This document shows positions 1 through 8,338 of a stretch of 16,570 nucleotides of DNA, piece after piece. The stretch covers positions 1-16,570 of the forward strand of contig NZ_CAJUCP010000036.1 in the NCBI RefSeq assembly GCF_910585425.1, read 5' to 3'. Under the pieces are notes generated by a model. It made no database searches. It saw nothing but the letters and a program-made list of their open reading frames with translations, and was not told the DNA's origin. Positions within the stretch are counted from its first letter, which is position 1. Every line of letters starts with the position of its first letter. This stretch comes from an uncultured Acetatifactor sp. Lineage in GTDB: Bacteria; Bacillota; Clostridia; Lachnospirales; Lachnospiraceae. A program made the position numbers and the translations under genes.

Positions 1-84
1 ATGCGGAAGCTGTTGCGCCTGGCGGCCGTCAACCGATGATAATGGCGCGTTATCAGGTGTTCGCCCCCAAACAGTGGAGACGTT
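1..84. other. left edge, end of an upstream gene not resolved
   Basis: Two + strand frames could be the tail of an upstream gene. One is open from the window edge to a TGA at 37-39. The other is open from base 3 to a TGA at 93-95, which would overlap the start of the next gene by 11 bases. In GC-rich DNA such short open stretches are uninformative and neither tail is recognisable. A GGAG at 76-79 serves the gene starting at 85. No promoter was seen. Confidence 0.3.
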
Positions 85-1179
85 ATGGACAATGAGCACA
101 AGCCCTCGCTCCTGTACATCATGGGCATCGACTGGGACTGGATATTCCAGCGCCCCCAGATTATAGAGCGGCACCTGGAAGAAAGCAACGATGTGACGGT
201 CATATTCCCTCGGAGCATCCTGAAGCTCTTCGCGCGGCGCAAGTCCCGTTATCCAAGGCGCTACAAGATTCTCTGGACGTTGCCGCTGCAGGAGAAGGTA
301 TGGGTCATCGGGAAGCTGTCCCGGCTGCTGAACCTGCACGTATTCCAAGGCATCCATGAGTACGATGCGGTCGTGGTAGGCTATCCCTTGTACTACCGCT
401 ACGTCCCGCGCAGCTACCCTGGCATGCTCATCTATGACTGCATGGACAATTATGAGGCCCTGTACCCCTATCGGCCAGGGGTCGGCGTGCTCCTACACCA
501 GGAGAAGGAGCTGGTGGGGCGCAGCAGCCTGGTGTTCGCCAGCAGCCAGCGGCTCGTGGAGAAGCTGAAAGTATACTGCAGCGCCCATGTGCCCCGAATG
601 GAGCTCCTGCGGAACGGCACGGACGTGCCCGGGACGCTGCCGCCAATTAGCGTGCCGTCCCGCCAGGAACGGTACATGCTTGGATACTTCGGCACCATTG
701 CAGAGTGGTTCGACATCGGCCTGCTATCAGAAAGCCTCCGGCAGATGGACAATATCGAATACCGCTTGATTGGGCCGGCCAGCATCCCTCTGCCGATGCA
801 TCCGCGCCTGGTATCGGAGGGGGTAGTGCACCACGATGCCCTATACGCTGCCGTTCAGCCCTATGCATGCCTGGTCATGCCTTTCCTGCCAAACGAGGCC
901 GTGTTGTACGTGGATCCAGTAAAGCTGTATGAATATATCGTCATGGGAAAGTGCATCATCGCCGTCAGCTATCCTGAGATAGAGCGCTTCGAGGACTTTG
1001 TGTACTTCTACCATAGTCCTGAGGAGTATATCCGGTTGCTGCGCGACTTAGTGCGGGAGGGCTTCCCCCCGAAGTACACCGCCCGGCAGCGCCAGTGCTT
1101 TCTGGAGGAGAACTCCTGGCAGGCACGGTTCCGTACATGGGACAAGGCATTGGAAGAAACACGGAATCGCAATCCGTAA
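85..1179 (+). CDS. TuaH-like glycosyltransferase (GT-B fold)
   Basis: This is probably a cytoplasmic glycosyltransferase of the TuaH-like group (teichuronic-acid type, related to GT4). It would add one sugar to a lipid-linked glycan. The N-terminal FQRPQ motif (residues 21-25) is the group's hallmark (W..xQRPQ). The inter-domain YDCMDN segment is at 117-122. The C-terminal Rossmann half begins near GYFGT (200-204), and the donor-side helix DPVKLYEY is at 277-284. The length of 364 aa is normal for the group. The start at 85 has GGAG at 76-79, five bases upstream. There is no signal peptide or membrane segment. It is GC-rich like the following epimerase and unlike the AT-rich genes from 2397 on, so it probably belongs to the constant flank. 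Family assignment is fairly firm; donor and acceptor cannot be told from sequence. Confidence 0.82.
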   Translation: MDNEHKPSLLYIMGIDWDWIFQRPQIIERHLEESNDVTVIFPRSILKLFARRKSRYPRRYKILWTLPLQEKVWVIGKLSRLLNLHVFQGIHEYDAVVVGYPLYYRYVPRSYPGMLIYDCMDNYEALYPYRPGVGVLLHQEKELVGRSSLVFASSQRLVEKLKVYCSAHVPRMELLRNGTDVPGTLPPISVPSRQERYMLGYFGTIAEWFDIGLLSESLRQMDNIEYRLIGPASIPLPMHPRLVSEGVVHHDALYAAVQPYACLVMPFLPNEAVLYVDPVKLYEYIVMGKCIIAVSYPEIERFEDFVYFYHSPEEYIRLLRDLVREGFPPKYTARQRQCFLEENSWQARFRTWDKALEETRNRNP

Positions 1180-1231
1180 GGACTGCGGACTCCCGCAGGA
1201 GGCAGCCACGGCATCTCTCATGCCTGGCTGC
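1161..1231 (+). promoter_or_regulatory. three tandem RNA hairpins between glycosyltransferase and epimerase genes
   Basis: Three inverted repeats follow one another. The first is ACGGA (1161-1165) with TCCGT (1173-1177), across the end of the upstream gene. The second is CTGCGG (1183-1188) with CCGCAG (1193-1198), loop of four. The third is GCAGCCA+GGCAT (1202-1208 and 1210-1214, with a bulged C at 1209) with ATGCC+TGGCTGC (1220-1231), loop CTCTC, giving 12 paired bases. No T-run follows, so an intrinsic terminator is unlikely. An RNA-stabilising, processing or attenuation element is possible. Pairings were read directly; function is inferred. Confidence 0.5.
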
Positions 1232-1252
1232 GGATAAATTGATGAGACATGC

Positions 1253-1257
1253 GGAGG
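1253..1257 (+). promoter_or_regulatory. ribosome binding site deciding the epimerase start
   Basis: GGAGG lies five bases before the ATG at 1263. It supports this start over the longer open frame that begins at 1095, whose extra 56 residues overlap the upstream gene and have no epimerase-like sequence. Confidence 0.75.
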
Positions 1258-1262
1258 ATGAA

Positions 1263-2384
1263 ATGAGCATAAAGGTAATGAGCATATTCGGCACCAGGCC
1301 AGAGGCCATCAAAATGTGCCCATTGGTAAAGGAGCTGGAAAAGCATCCTGAGATAGAGAGCGTAGTCTGCCTGACTGGACAGCACAGGGAAATGCTGCAG
1401 CAGGTCATCGATATTTTCGGCACAAAGGTACGGCATAACCTGGACATCATGAGACCCAGGCAGACCCTTACAACCATTACTACATCCGTCCTGGAAAGGC
1501 TAGAGCCTATCCTGACAGAGGAGCAGCCGGACATCGTTTTGGTGCACGGCGACACGTCCACATCCTTCGTGGCAGCGCTTGCAGCCTTTTATCAGCAGAT
1601 ACCCGTGGGGCACGTGGAGGCCGGACTTAGGACCTTTGATAAATATTCCCCTTTTCCAGAAGAGATGAACCGCAGCCTGACCGGACGGATTGCGGAACTG
1701 CACTTCTCTCCCACGGAGGCAAACCGGCGGAACCTGGAGCGGGAGAACATTCATGGGAACATATATGTGACCGGGAACACAGTCATTGATGCCTTCCAGA
1801 CGACTGTAAAGGAAAACTATCAATATAAAGACAGTGAGCTCCGCCAGATTGACTTTAGGGGAAAACGCGGCATCCTCATGACCGCCCATCGCCGCGAGAA
1901 CCTGGGGCGGCCCCTGGAAAGCATCTGTACCGCCGTGAAGCGGATTGTGGACGCTTTTCCAGATATCGAGGTAGTCTATCCAGTGCATATGAATCCGGCA
2001 GTACGGAATACCGCGGAAGGCATCCTGGGCGGGCTGAATCGCGTCCATCTGATTCAGCCCCTGGATGTGGAGGACATGCACAACCTGATGGCCAGAAGCT
2101 TCTTGGTCATGACTGATTCCGGCGGGCTCCAGGAAGAGGCCCCCGCCTGCGGCGTACCCGTCCTTGTTCTGCGGACGGAGACGGAGCGCCCTGAAGCAGT
2201 GGAGGCAGGAACCGTCAAAGTGGTAGGGGTGGACGAAGATGCCATCTTCAACCAGGCAAGGATACTGCTGAACGACAAGTCTGCCTATAATGCCATGGCC
2301 CATGCAGTGAACCCCTATGGGGATGGGCATGCGTGCGAGAGGATTGTGCAGGCTATCATAGATTGGAAATTCTCTTCTAAATAG
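1263..2384 (+). CDS. wecB: UDP-N-acetylglucosamine 2-epimerase (non-hydrolysing)
   Basis: This cytoplasmic enzyme interconverts UDP-GlcNAc and UDP-ManNAc, supplying ManNAc for teichoic-acid linkage units, secondary wall polymers or capsules. The WecB/MnaA family is clear. FGTRPEAIK is at 9-17 (R12, K17), VHGD at 94-97 (D97), HVEAGLRT at 117-124 (E119), FPEEMNR at 131-137 (catalytic-region Glu), TAHRREN at 207-213 (H209), and the C-terminal TDSGGLQEEA and RPEAVEAG uridine-binding motifs follow. The length of 373 aa matches the family. The frame is open from 1095, but the ATG at 1263 has GGAGG in front and gives the canonical N terminus. It stops 12 bases before the export permease. GC-rich base use matches the upstream gene and contrasts sharply with the next one. 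No UDP-ManNAc dehydrogenase is present here, so the sugar may be used as ManNAc. The name mnaA would be equally valid in a Gram-positive. Confidence 0.95.
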   Translation: MSIKVMSIFGTRPEAIKMCPLVKELEKHPEIESVVCLTGQHREMLQQVIDIFGTKVRHNLDIMRPRQTLTTITTSVLERLEPILTEEQPDIVLVHGDTSTSFVAALAAFYQQIPVGHVEAGLRTFDKYSPFPEEMNRSLTGRIAELHFSPTEANRRNLERENIHGNIYVTGNTVIDAFQTTVKENYQYKDSELRQIDFRGKRGILMTAHRRENLGRPLESICTAVKRIVDAFPDIEVVYPVHMNPAVRNTAEGILGGLNRVHLIQPLDVEDMHNLMARSFLVMTDSGGLQEEAPACGVPVLVLRTETERPEAVEAGTVKVVGVDEDAIFNQARILLNDKSAYNAMAHAVNPYGDGHACERIVQAIIDWKFSSK

Positions 2385-2386
2385 AT

Positions 2387-2391
2387 GGGAG
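2387..2391 (+). promoter_or_regulatory. ribosome binding site deciding the permease start
   Basis: GGGAG sits five bases before the ATG at 2397. An in-frame ATG at 2385 abuts the epimerase stop, but its own first codons form this site. The start at 2397 also gives the usual permease N terminus. Confidence 0.65.
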
Positions 2392-2396
2392 AAATA

Positions 2397-3173
2397 ATGA
2401 AGACTATACAAGAGTTATTTCATTATCGAGAAATGATTTTTAGCCTAATTAGAAAAGACTTAAAGGGACGTTATAAAGGTTCGGTTTTGGGGTTTTTTTG
2501 GACATTTTTAAATCCTTTATTACAGCTAATAGTATATACAATTGTTTTTTCTGTTCTCTTTCCAACTACATTAGAGAAATTTTATATATTTCTCTTTGTT
2601 GGGTTAGTTCCTTGGCTCTTTTTTAATACTTCCTTAGTAGGAGGTGCAACATCTATTACAAGTCAGGAAAATCTAGTCAAAAAGATATATTTTCCAAGAC
2701 AGGTTCTTCCTATATCTTATGTTTCTAGTGCCTTTATTAATATGTTGCTAACTTTTATAGTTATCTTTATAGTTCTAATATTGAGTGGTTTTGGGATAAA
2801 TATTTCTGTACTTTGGATTCTGCCAATAGTGATGTTTGTAGAGTATATCTTAGTTCTTGGAATAGTTATGATTATTTCTGCATTGACGGTTTTTTTCCGT
2901 GACTTAGAGTACATTCTTGGAATTATTGTTATGCTTTGGATGTATTTGACACCTATACTATATGAAGTTGAAACAATTCCAGCAGAATATCAGAAATTGA
3001 TTTATATGAATCCTATGACAGGAGTCATTCTATGTTATAAGGATATTTTATATTACAAAAGACTTCCTGACTTAAATACAATAGGTGGAGCATTTTTTAT
3101 AGGTACTTTCTTTGCCATAATAGGATTCTATATCTTTAATAGGTTACAAAGACGCTTTGTTGAAGAATTGTAA
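2397..3173 (+). CDS. ABC-2 type polysaccharide export permease (TagG/Wzm-like)
   Basis: This is the integral membrane half of a polysaccharide/teichoic-acid exporter that flips lipid-linked glycan across the cytoplasmic membrane. Its ATPase partner is encoded at 8339-9745. The 258-residue length is typical. The family signature RYKGSVLGFFWTFLNP is at 25-40, followed by about six hydrophobic helices (roughly 30-58, 62-84, 106-132, 138-165, 174-191, 229-247). The loop KIYFPRQVLP is at 96-105, FFRDLEY at 166-172, YLTPILYE at 183-190, and the C terminus ends RRFVEEL as in TagG and Wzm. It starts 12 bases after the epimerase. Unlike that gene it is very AT-rich, so the junction looks like a recombination boundary. 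Permease and ATPase are split by three glycosyltransferase genes, which is less usual than an adjacent pair. Confidence 0.93.
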   Translation: MKTIQELFHYREMIFSLIRKDLKGRYKGSVLGFFWTFLNPLLQLIVYTIVFSVLFPTTLEKFYIFLFVGLVPWLFFNTSLVGGATSITSQENLVKKIYFPRQVLPISYVSSAFINMLLTFIVIFIVLILSGFGINISVLWILPIVMFVEYILVLGIVMIISALTVFFRDLEYILGIIVMLWMYLTPILYEVETIPAEYQKLIYMNPMTGVILCYKDILYYKRLPDLNTIGGAFFIGTFFAIIGFYIFNRLQRRFVEEL

Positions 3174-3228
3174 GTAGAAAATTACAAGCAGCTGGATATT
3201 AAACAGCCTGAGAATTTGGGATGATAAA

Positions 3229-4806
3229 ATGGAAAATTATACTGAGTTCAATCCTAAAAGAGACAATTATTTTTCTTCTATAAAGAGGCAATATAATGAT
3301 ATTGTGAATCGTCCAAAGATAATTGCAGCATATGAAAAGGAAGCATTTAACAGTAAATGGAAAGCGATATCATCAAAAGAAAAAGTCAAATTAATTCTTA
3401 AAAAGGTAGCCCTTCCGTTTGGCATTAAAAAATCTCTTCTTTTGGGTAGTTATAGATTAGAAGAAGACTTTCGGCAGCGTCTGCAAGACATGGAGGTTTA
3501 TGAAGATATATTGCAAAGCAGGATAAGACACCAAAAGGGAGAAAAAATCTATTCAGGGAAGCAGCACCCCATTGTAAAAGAAAACACAAGTCCACAGACT
3601 ATAGATTGGGCTGAAAGTTTCAAAACGCTTTTAAACGATTCTAAGTCATACATTGCCCTTATGGTAGAAAACTTAGATTCTGGAGGTTTAGAAAAGGTTG
3701 TTTCATGTTTGGCTACATGGTTTTGTAAGAATGACATTCCTGTAAAAGTATTTTGTACAAGAAATGGTGGGAAAATTGAAAGAAATCTACGAAACGAAGG
3801 TGTGGATGTTTTAGTATTTCATGGCAAAAAATCACTATTTAATAATTACCTTAAAAAAAACCCCCCTTTATTGGTTAATACCCATTTTGTCTCAGATTTT
3901 TATGGAATAATACATCATTATCAAATTCCAATTGTAGAAGTAATACACAATATGTATTTTTTCTTGACAGACAAACAGTTAAAGCAAGAACAAAAGAAAC
4001 AGCAATATATTACACATTATATTGCTGTTTCAGAAGCAGCTAAGGAGGTGTTTTACTATAAAGTATCACAAATTACAAATGATAAAATTACGGTAATAGG
4101 GAATTCAGGTGCTATAGAAAAAGATGCATTGCACCTATGCAATTCTCCTAAAGAAAAAATGGGATTCTCGGAAGATACTTTTATTTTTTTGGCTGTCGGT
4201 AGTATCGATGCGAGAAAGAATCAAATCGGCATAGTGCGTGCTTTTGATATTGTAAAAAGTTTGATAACCGCGCCTCTTGTTTTAATTTTAGCCGGAGCAA
4301 TAACAGATTATGAATATAGCGAAAAGATAAATATGATAATCGCTGAGAGAAACCTTCAAAACGATATTATTTTTTGGGGATATACAGAGAATATTGTCGA
4401 TATCATGAATGCATCGGATGCACTTATTGTGAATTCATATTATGAGGGATGGAGCATGGCGGCAACGGAGGCGCTACATTGTGGTTTGCCCCTAATCCAT
4501 TCAAAGTGTGGAAGCGGCAAGGAACTAATCGCAAATGGCCAGAATGGTATCTTAATCGATAATCCAATAGAAAATATCATATCGCTTAGTTCAATAGAAC
4601 TATATGACAAAATGCACATGGGTATTAATGAAAATATATCACAATTGGCGGCAGCAATGATAAATATGTTTGAGAATAAAGAGACTTGGAAAATGCATCG
4701 AGAAAAAGTCAAAAAATATGCGCAGGAAAATTTTACACAATCTAACATGATGCAAGAATATCTTCATGTATATGATGAAACCTACCATAAGTTTATGGCA
4801 AATTAA
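3229..4806 (+). CDS. glycosyltransferase family 4 with N-terminal extension
   Basis: This is a retaining GT-B glycosyltransferase of the GT4 family, acting on the cytoplasmic side during glycan assembly. The glycine-rich acceptor-side loop DSGGLEKVV lies near 151-159. The C-terminal domain opens with AVGSIDARKN near 322, and the donor-binding EX7E motif runs from E406 to E414 within EGWSMAATE. The length of 525 aa is longer than a usual GT4 (about 350-400). The first 140 or so residues are a lysine-rich, mostly helical extension without recognised domain; it might bind membrane or partner proteins. The ATG at 3229 has GGGA at 3218-3221, a modest site. A run of eight A then six C occurs at 3853-3866. 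AT-rich throughout. It shares the GGLE(K/Q)VV motif with the enzyme at 7082, suggesting related enzymes. The sugar transferred is unknown. Confidence 0.88.
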   Translation: MENYTEFNPKRDNYFSSIKRQYNDIVNRPKIIAAYEKEAFNSKWKAISSKEKVKLILKKVALPFGIKKSLLLGSYRLEEDFRQRLQDMEVYEDILQSRIRHQKGEKIYSGKQHPIVKENTSPQTIDWAESFKTLLNDSKSYIALMVENLDSGGLEKVVSCLATWFCKNDIPVKVFCTRNGGKIERNLRNEGVDVLVFHGKKSLFNNYLKKNPPLLVNTHFVSDFYGIIHHYQIPIVEVIHNMYFFLTDKQLKQEQKKQQYITHYIAVSEAAKEVFYYKVSQITNDKITVIGNSGAIEKDALHLCNSPKEKMGFSEDTFIFLAVGSIDARKNQIGIVRAFDIVKSLITAPLVLILAGAITDYEYSEKINMIIAERNLQNDIIFWGYTENIVDIMNASDALIVNSYYEGWSMAATEALHCGLPLIHSKCGSGKELIANGQNGILIDNPIENIISLSSIELYDKMHMGINENISQLAAAMINMFENKETWKMHREKVKKYAQENFTQSNMMQEYLHVYDETYHKFMAN

Positions 4807-4833
4807 CCAAACAGATATCTGGAGAATAAGAAA

Positions 4834-7077
4834 ATGAAAAAAGTAGGTATTGTTATAATTAATTTTAACTCGATAAATTACCTGAAAATTACCCTGAAAA
4901 GTATTTTGGAAGCAAAAACAAATATAGCATACATGATTGGTATCATTGACAATGGATCTGCTAGACAAGACAGAATCGAATGTAAGGATTTTATAGAAAA
5001 AATGCAGTTGAGCCATGTGGCTTCAACCTTGAAGTTTTATGATGCAGGCAAAAATCTTGGATTTAGTGGCGGTAATAACGTCGTAATAAAGGATTTTCTT
5101 TTGAATGAGGATATTACTCATATTTGTCTCCTTAATTCAGATGTCATTGTAACAGATTATTGGCTAGATTATTTACTGGAAAAAGACAAAGATATTATAG
5201 GACCAGTGACAAATGCTGCGGGGAATGAACAGACCATTCAGATTGATTATGAAGTTAACGCTACAGAAGATGCTATTCCAATTGTTAACGAGTATGCTTT
5301 CAAGAGACATATCTGCTTTCAGGGTTATGTGGTGAATTCAGATTTGGTAACCTTTTTTGCTACGATTTTTAAACGCGAGGTTTTTGAAAAGATTGGCTTA
5401 TTAGATGAACAATTTTACCCAGGCTCTTATGAGGATGACGACTATTGTTTTAGAGCTTTAAATGCAAACTACAATATTGCGATTTCAAGGGATTGCTTTC
5501 TTCATCATTTTGGAAGTGGCTCCTTTTCAAAACTAAACATGAATGATCGGAAATATATCGGAAATATCAATCGTGAACGCTTTGAAAAGAAGTGGAATAC
5601 CAAATGGCAGGAAAGAACTTGGAAGCTTCTTGAATCATGTAAGCAAGATATAGATTTTCTATTAATACGCGGAAACCAAGAATGGGCGTGCAAACAACTC
5701 GACTCATCTTTCAAAGAGATGGAGGCTCTAATAGCCGAGTGGGGAGAGGCAATTCGCTTTTTTACAAGTCAAAATGAAAGCACAAAGGCACCTGTATGTA
5801 CTTATTCAGCCAAGCAACTAGTCGATATGTTATGGGCCAAAGTAAAAAGAAAGGTTTTTTCGTTGAACAAAAAAGCAAAACAGAGTGTCATAAATAAAAT
5901 TCATTATAAAGAAAATCAAAAAAAGGAAAAAGCAGGGATAGAAAAAATATATCATCTTTTGGATAAAGCAAAAGCTAATGGCCATAAAGCAATATGTGTA
6001 TTTGCTCCTATGTATAACAAGGAAAATGAAAAGGATGGGTATGTACAGCGAATTAAAGCTATTGATACTACTGCATTAAACAACATGTGTCGTATTTACT
6101 TGTATGACGAGGGTACTGATTGCTCAGTAATGCGCTTTGATTTTATTGATGCATTACATGGCTATATTGTATTTAATAGTCATGATGCAGAAAATTTGAA
6201 TGAAATAATGAAACTAGTAAAATATTGTGGAGCAACATATACTCACAGTATTCTTCGCTTTATGGAAGACCGTTCTAGCAAGCAACTATGGAATATTTTT
6301 GAACTTGAAAATGTCAAACATTTTTGGGACATGCATGGAACAGTCCCAGAAGAGTATGAGTTGTCGGAATCGCCTTTAGGGTGCCAGCTAGCTAATAACA
6401 TTGAAAAACTTATGGCTGACAAAGTAGATGTAGTTGTAGTAGTGACATATGCAATGGGAAAATATGTAAAAGAAAAGTATCCATCTATGAAAGCTAAAAT
6501 AGTTGTAGTTCCCATTTTCACAAGAGAATTACTCGAGATTCCTAAATGTGAAAAAAAGCTGAATAATAAAAAATTCTCTGTTGTGTATGCAGGTGGAATG
6601 CAGCCATGGCAAAATGTTAACCTAATGCAGGATATTATACAATCAACTCAAAACACATACAATTATATGATTTTTGTCCCAAATCTGGAAGAGTTCTGGA
6701 ATTTATGGGGAGAGCGCTCTCATGACATAAATATACGAGTAGAATCCAAGGCTCCACATGAACTGTATGAAGAATATGAAAGTTGTGACTTTGGGTTTGT
6801 GCTGAGAGATTCAAGTCCTGTTAACTATGTTGCTTGTCCTACCAAGATTATTGAATATTTAAAATATGGGATTATTCCTATTTTAAAATCAACTGAAATA
6901 GGTGATTTTGTTGATTTAGGTATGGAGTATATCACTTATACAGACTTAATGAAAGGGCTGACGATATCCCATAAAAAAAGAAATATGATGCAGGAAAAAA
7001 ATTATGAAATTCTAGACAAACTTGTACAGACATCCAAAACTGGTTTGAATAATCTAGAGAATTTATTGGAGGTGTAA
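4834..7077 (+). CDS. two-domain glycosyltransferase (GT2 + GT-B-like)
   Basis: This appears to be a fused enzyme that could add two sugars in succession. Residues 1-265 form a GT2 domain of the rhamnosyltransferase-like kind. It has IINFNS (8-13), GKNLGFSGGNN (72-82), the metal-binding NSD at 101-103 in the DXD position, the EDDDYCFR base region (200-207), and HHFGSGS (224-230). A lysine-rich linker of about 110 residues follows. From about 388 a second domain begins at CVFAPMYN, carries YAGGMQPWQN near 585-594 and a PTKIIEYLKYG segment near 669-679. Those two motifs resemble the donor half of GT-B enzymes. GGAG at 4821-4824 supports the start. Its stop codon overlaps the ribosome site of the next gene, so translation is probably coupled. 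The GT2 half is firm. The second half is assigned from motifs and fold-like pattern only, and its clear family is uncertain. Confidence 0.85.
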   Translation: MKKVGIVIINFNSINYLKITLKSILEAKTNIAYMIGIIDNGSARQDRIECKDFIEKMQLSHVASTLKFYDAGKNLGFSGGNNVVIKDFLLNEDITHICLLNSDVIVTDYWLDYLLEKDKDIIGPVTNAAGNEQTIQIDYEVNATEDAIPIVNEYAFKRHICFQGYVVNSDLVTFFATIFKREVFEKIGLLDEQFYPGSYEDDDYCFRALNANYNIAISRDCFLHHFGSGSFSKLNMNDRKYIGNINRERFEKKWNTKWQERTWKLLESCKQDIDFLLIRGNQEWACKQLDSSFKEMEALIAEWGEAIRFFTSQNESTKAPVCTYSAKQLVDMLWAKVKRKVFSLNKKAKQSVINKIHYKENQKKEKAGIEKIYHLLDKAKANGHKAICVFAPMYNKENEKDGYVQRIKAIDTTALNNMCRIYLYDEGTDCSVMRFDFIDALHGYIVFNSHDAENLNEIMKLVKYCGATYTHSILRFMEDRSSKQLWNIFELENVKHFWDMHGTVPEEYELSESPLGCQLANNIEKLMADKVDVVVVVTYAMGKYVKEKYPSMKAKIVVVPIFTRELLEIPKCEKKLNNKKFSVVYAGGMQPWQNVNLMQDIIQSTQNTYNYMIFVPNLEEFWNLWGERSHDINIRVESKAPHELYEEYESCDFGFVLRDSSPVNYVACPTKIIEYLKYGIIPILKSTEIGDFVDLGMEYITYTDLMKGLTISHKKRNMMQEKNYEILDKLVQTSKTGLNNLENLLEV

Positions 7078-7081
7078 ATAG

Positions 7082-8308
7082 ATGCGCTTATGTGAATGGT
7101 TCAAAAAAAGGAAAAATAAAATGAATGAAAACCTGCATGATGAGCAGATAATAAAAAGAGGTTTAAAACCAGTAATCGGAATTGTTGTTACTACCTTTGA
7201 CAAAGGTGGATTGGAGCAGGTAGTACTAAAGCTCTACTTAGGGTACAAGCAACAAGGATACCAGGTCTATATGCTATGTCAAGAAAATATTATCGGCGTT
7301 ATGGGTAACGAGATTGCAGATGGTGAACTTTTTGTTTTTGACAGTAACTTAAAGCTCTTTCTTCACTATTTGTATGAAAAGAATATAACGCTTTTACATT
7401 ACCATTATAATACTTTTGGCTGTATCGAAGCAAAAGCCAGAGGAGTACATGCTATTTACACCATGCATAACGTTTATACATGGAAAAGTGATGCTGAAAT
7501 TATGGAATATAGCAAAATTTTGAATAATATGGACAAAGTGCTTCCTGTGTCAAACTTCGTTAAAAACTATTATCTTTCTCGGACTGGAGCAAATAATGAT
7601 TTATATGTGATTTATAATGGCATTGATTTTGACGAAATATCAAATGATTACCTACCAGATTATTTAACAAGGCGTGCATTGAAATTAGGCAACGAAGATA
7701 TTGTAATTGCATTTGTCGCCTCTTTTTATCCAGTTAAATATCAAATTGGTATGATAGGAGTAATGGAAAAACTCGTTATAAGATATCCTGATGTTAAACT
7801 GCTCTTCGTTGGAAATAGCGAAAATGAATATTATCAAGAGTTCCTAAAAAGTTATTCGGACAGTTCAGCGAAAGCTAATATGCAAGTAGTTCCTTACTTC
7901 GAGCATAAATATATGGGCGCGTTTTTGAGGCAAATTGTAGATATATTTACTTTGCCTACATTACAGGAAGGATGCAGTAATGCGGTGTTGGAAGCTATAT
8001 ATTGTGACAAGCCAATGGTTTTGACCGATGTTGGAAATGCTATGGATATTAACTATCTGGATTATTGTGAAGTAGTACCTGCTGCATATAAAAATATAGT
8101 AAATACCAGCAACGCAGAAATTCTTCAAATATCGCTGCAAAAAGACTCTGTCAATAAAAGACACTTGGTAGAGGCGTTTTCAAAAATAATTGAAAATCTA
8201 GATAAATATAAACAAGATGCTAAAATTTCTGGTGATATGAAAAAAAGATTTGGTACTGAATTGATGGTGCAGCAATACATTGACATCATAAATGAAGTGA
8301 CATCCTAA
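7082..8308 (+). CDS. glycosyltransferase family 4
   Basis: This is a GT4 glycosyltransferase of 408 aa, near the usual length, probably adding one residue of the exported glycan. The nucleotide-sugar fold starts near 30 (VIGIVVTTFDKGGLEQVV, with the Gly-rich GGLE at 42-45). The hinge motif VLPVSNFVKNYY is near 153-164, followed by IYNGIDFD near 177-184. The second domain has AFVASFYPVKYQ at 210-221, and the EX7E motif runs from E296 to E304 in EGCSNAVLE. GGAGGTG at 7068-7074 lies seven bases before the ATG and overlaps the preceding stop codon. The first 25 or so residues are strongly basic, so a weak membrane contact is possible. It is AT-rich and related in its N-terminal motif to the enzyme at 3229. 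Donor and acceptor are not predictable. Confidence 0.9.
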   Translation: MRLCEWFKKRKNKMNENLHDEQIIKRGLKPVIGIVVTTFDKGGLEQVVLKLYLGYKQQGYQVYMLCQENIIGVMGNEIADGELFVFDSNLKLFLHYLYEKNITLLHYHYNTFGCIEAKARGVHAIYTMHNVYTWKSDAEIMEYSKILNNMDKVLPVSNFVKNYYLSRTGANNDLYVIYNGIDFDEISNDYLPDYLTRRALKLGNEDIVIAFVASFYPVKYQIGMIGVMEKLVIRYPDVKLLFVGNSENEYYQEFLKSYSDSSAKANMQVVPYFEHKYMGAFLRQIVDIFTLPTLQEGCSNAVLEAIYCDKPMVLTDVGNAMDINYLDYCEVVPAAYKNIVNTSNAEILQISLQKDSVNKRHLVEAFSKIIENLDKYKQDAKISGDMKKRFGTELMVQQYIDIINEVTS

Positions 8309-8338
8309 AATTCACAAGTATTTAATGAGGCCAATTGA

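Noticed and set aside
1095..1262. 56 extra codons in front of the epimerase
   Set aside because: They overlap the preceding gene, carry no family sequence, and the ATG at 1263 has GGAGG at the right distance.
1500..2411. 303-codon - strand frame antisense to the epimerase
   Set aside because: The + strand frame has all WecB motifs. The antisense frame resembles no known family and is a shadow of codon bias.
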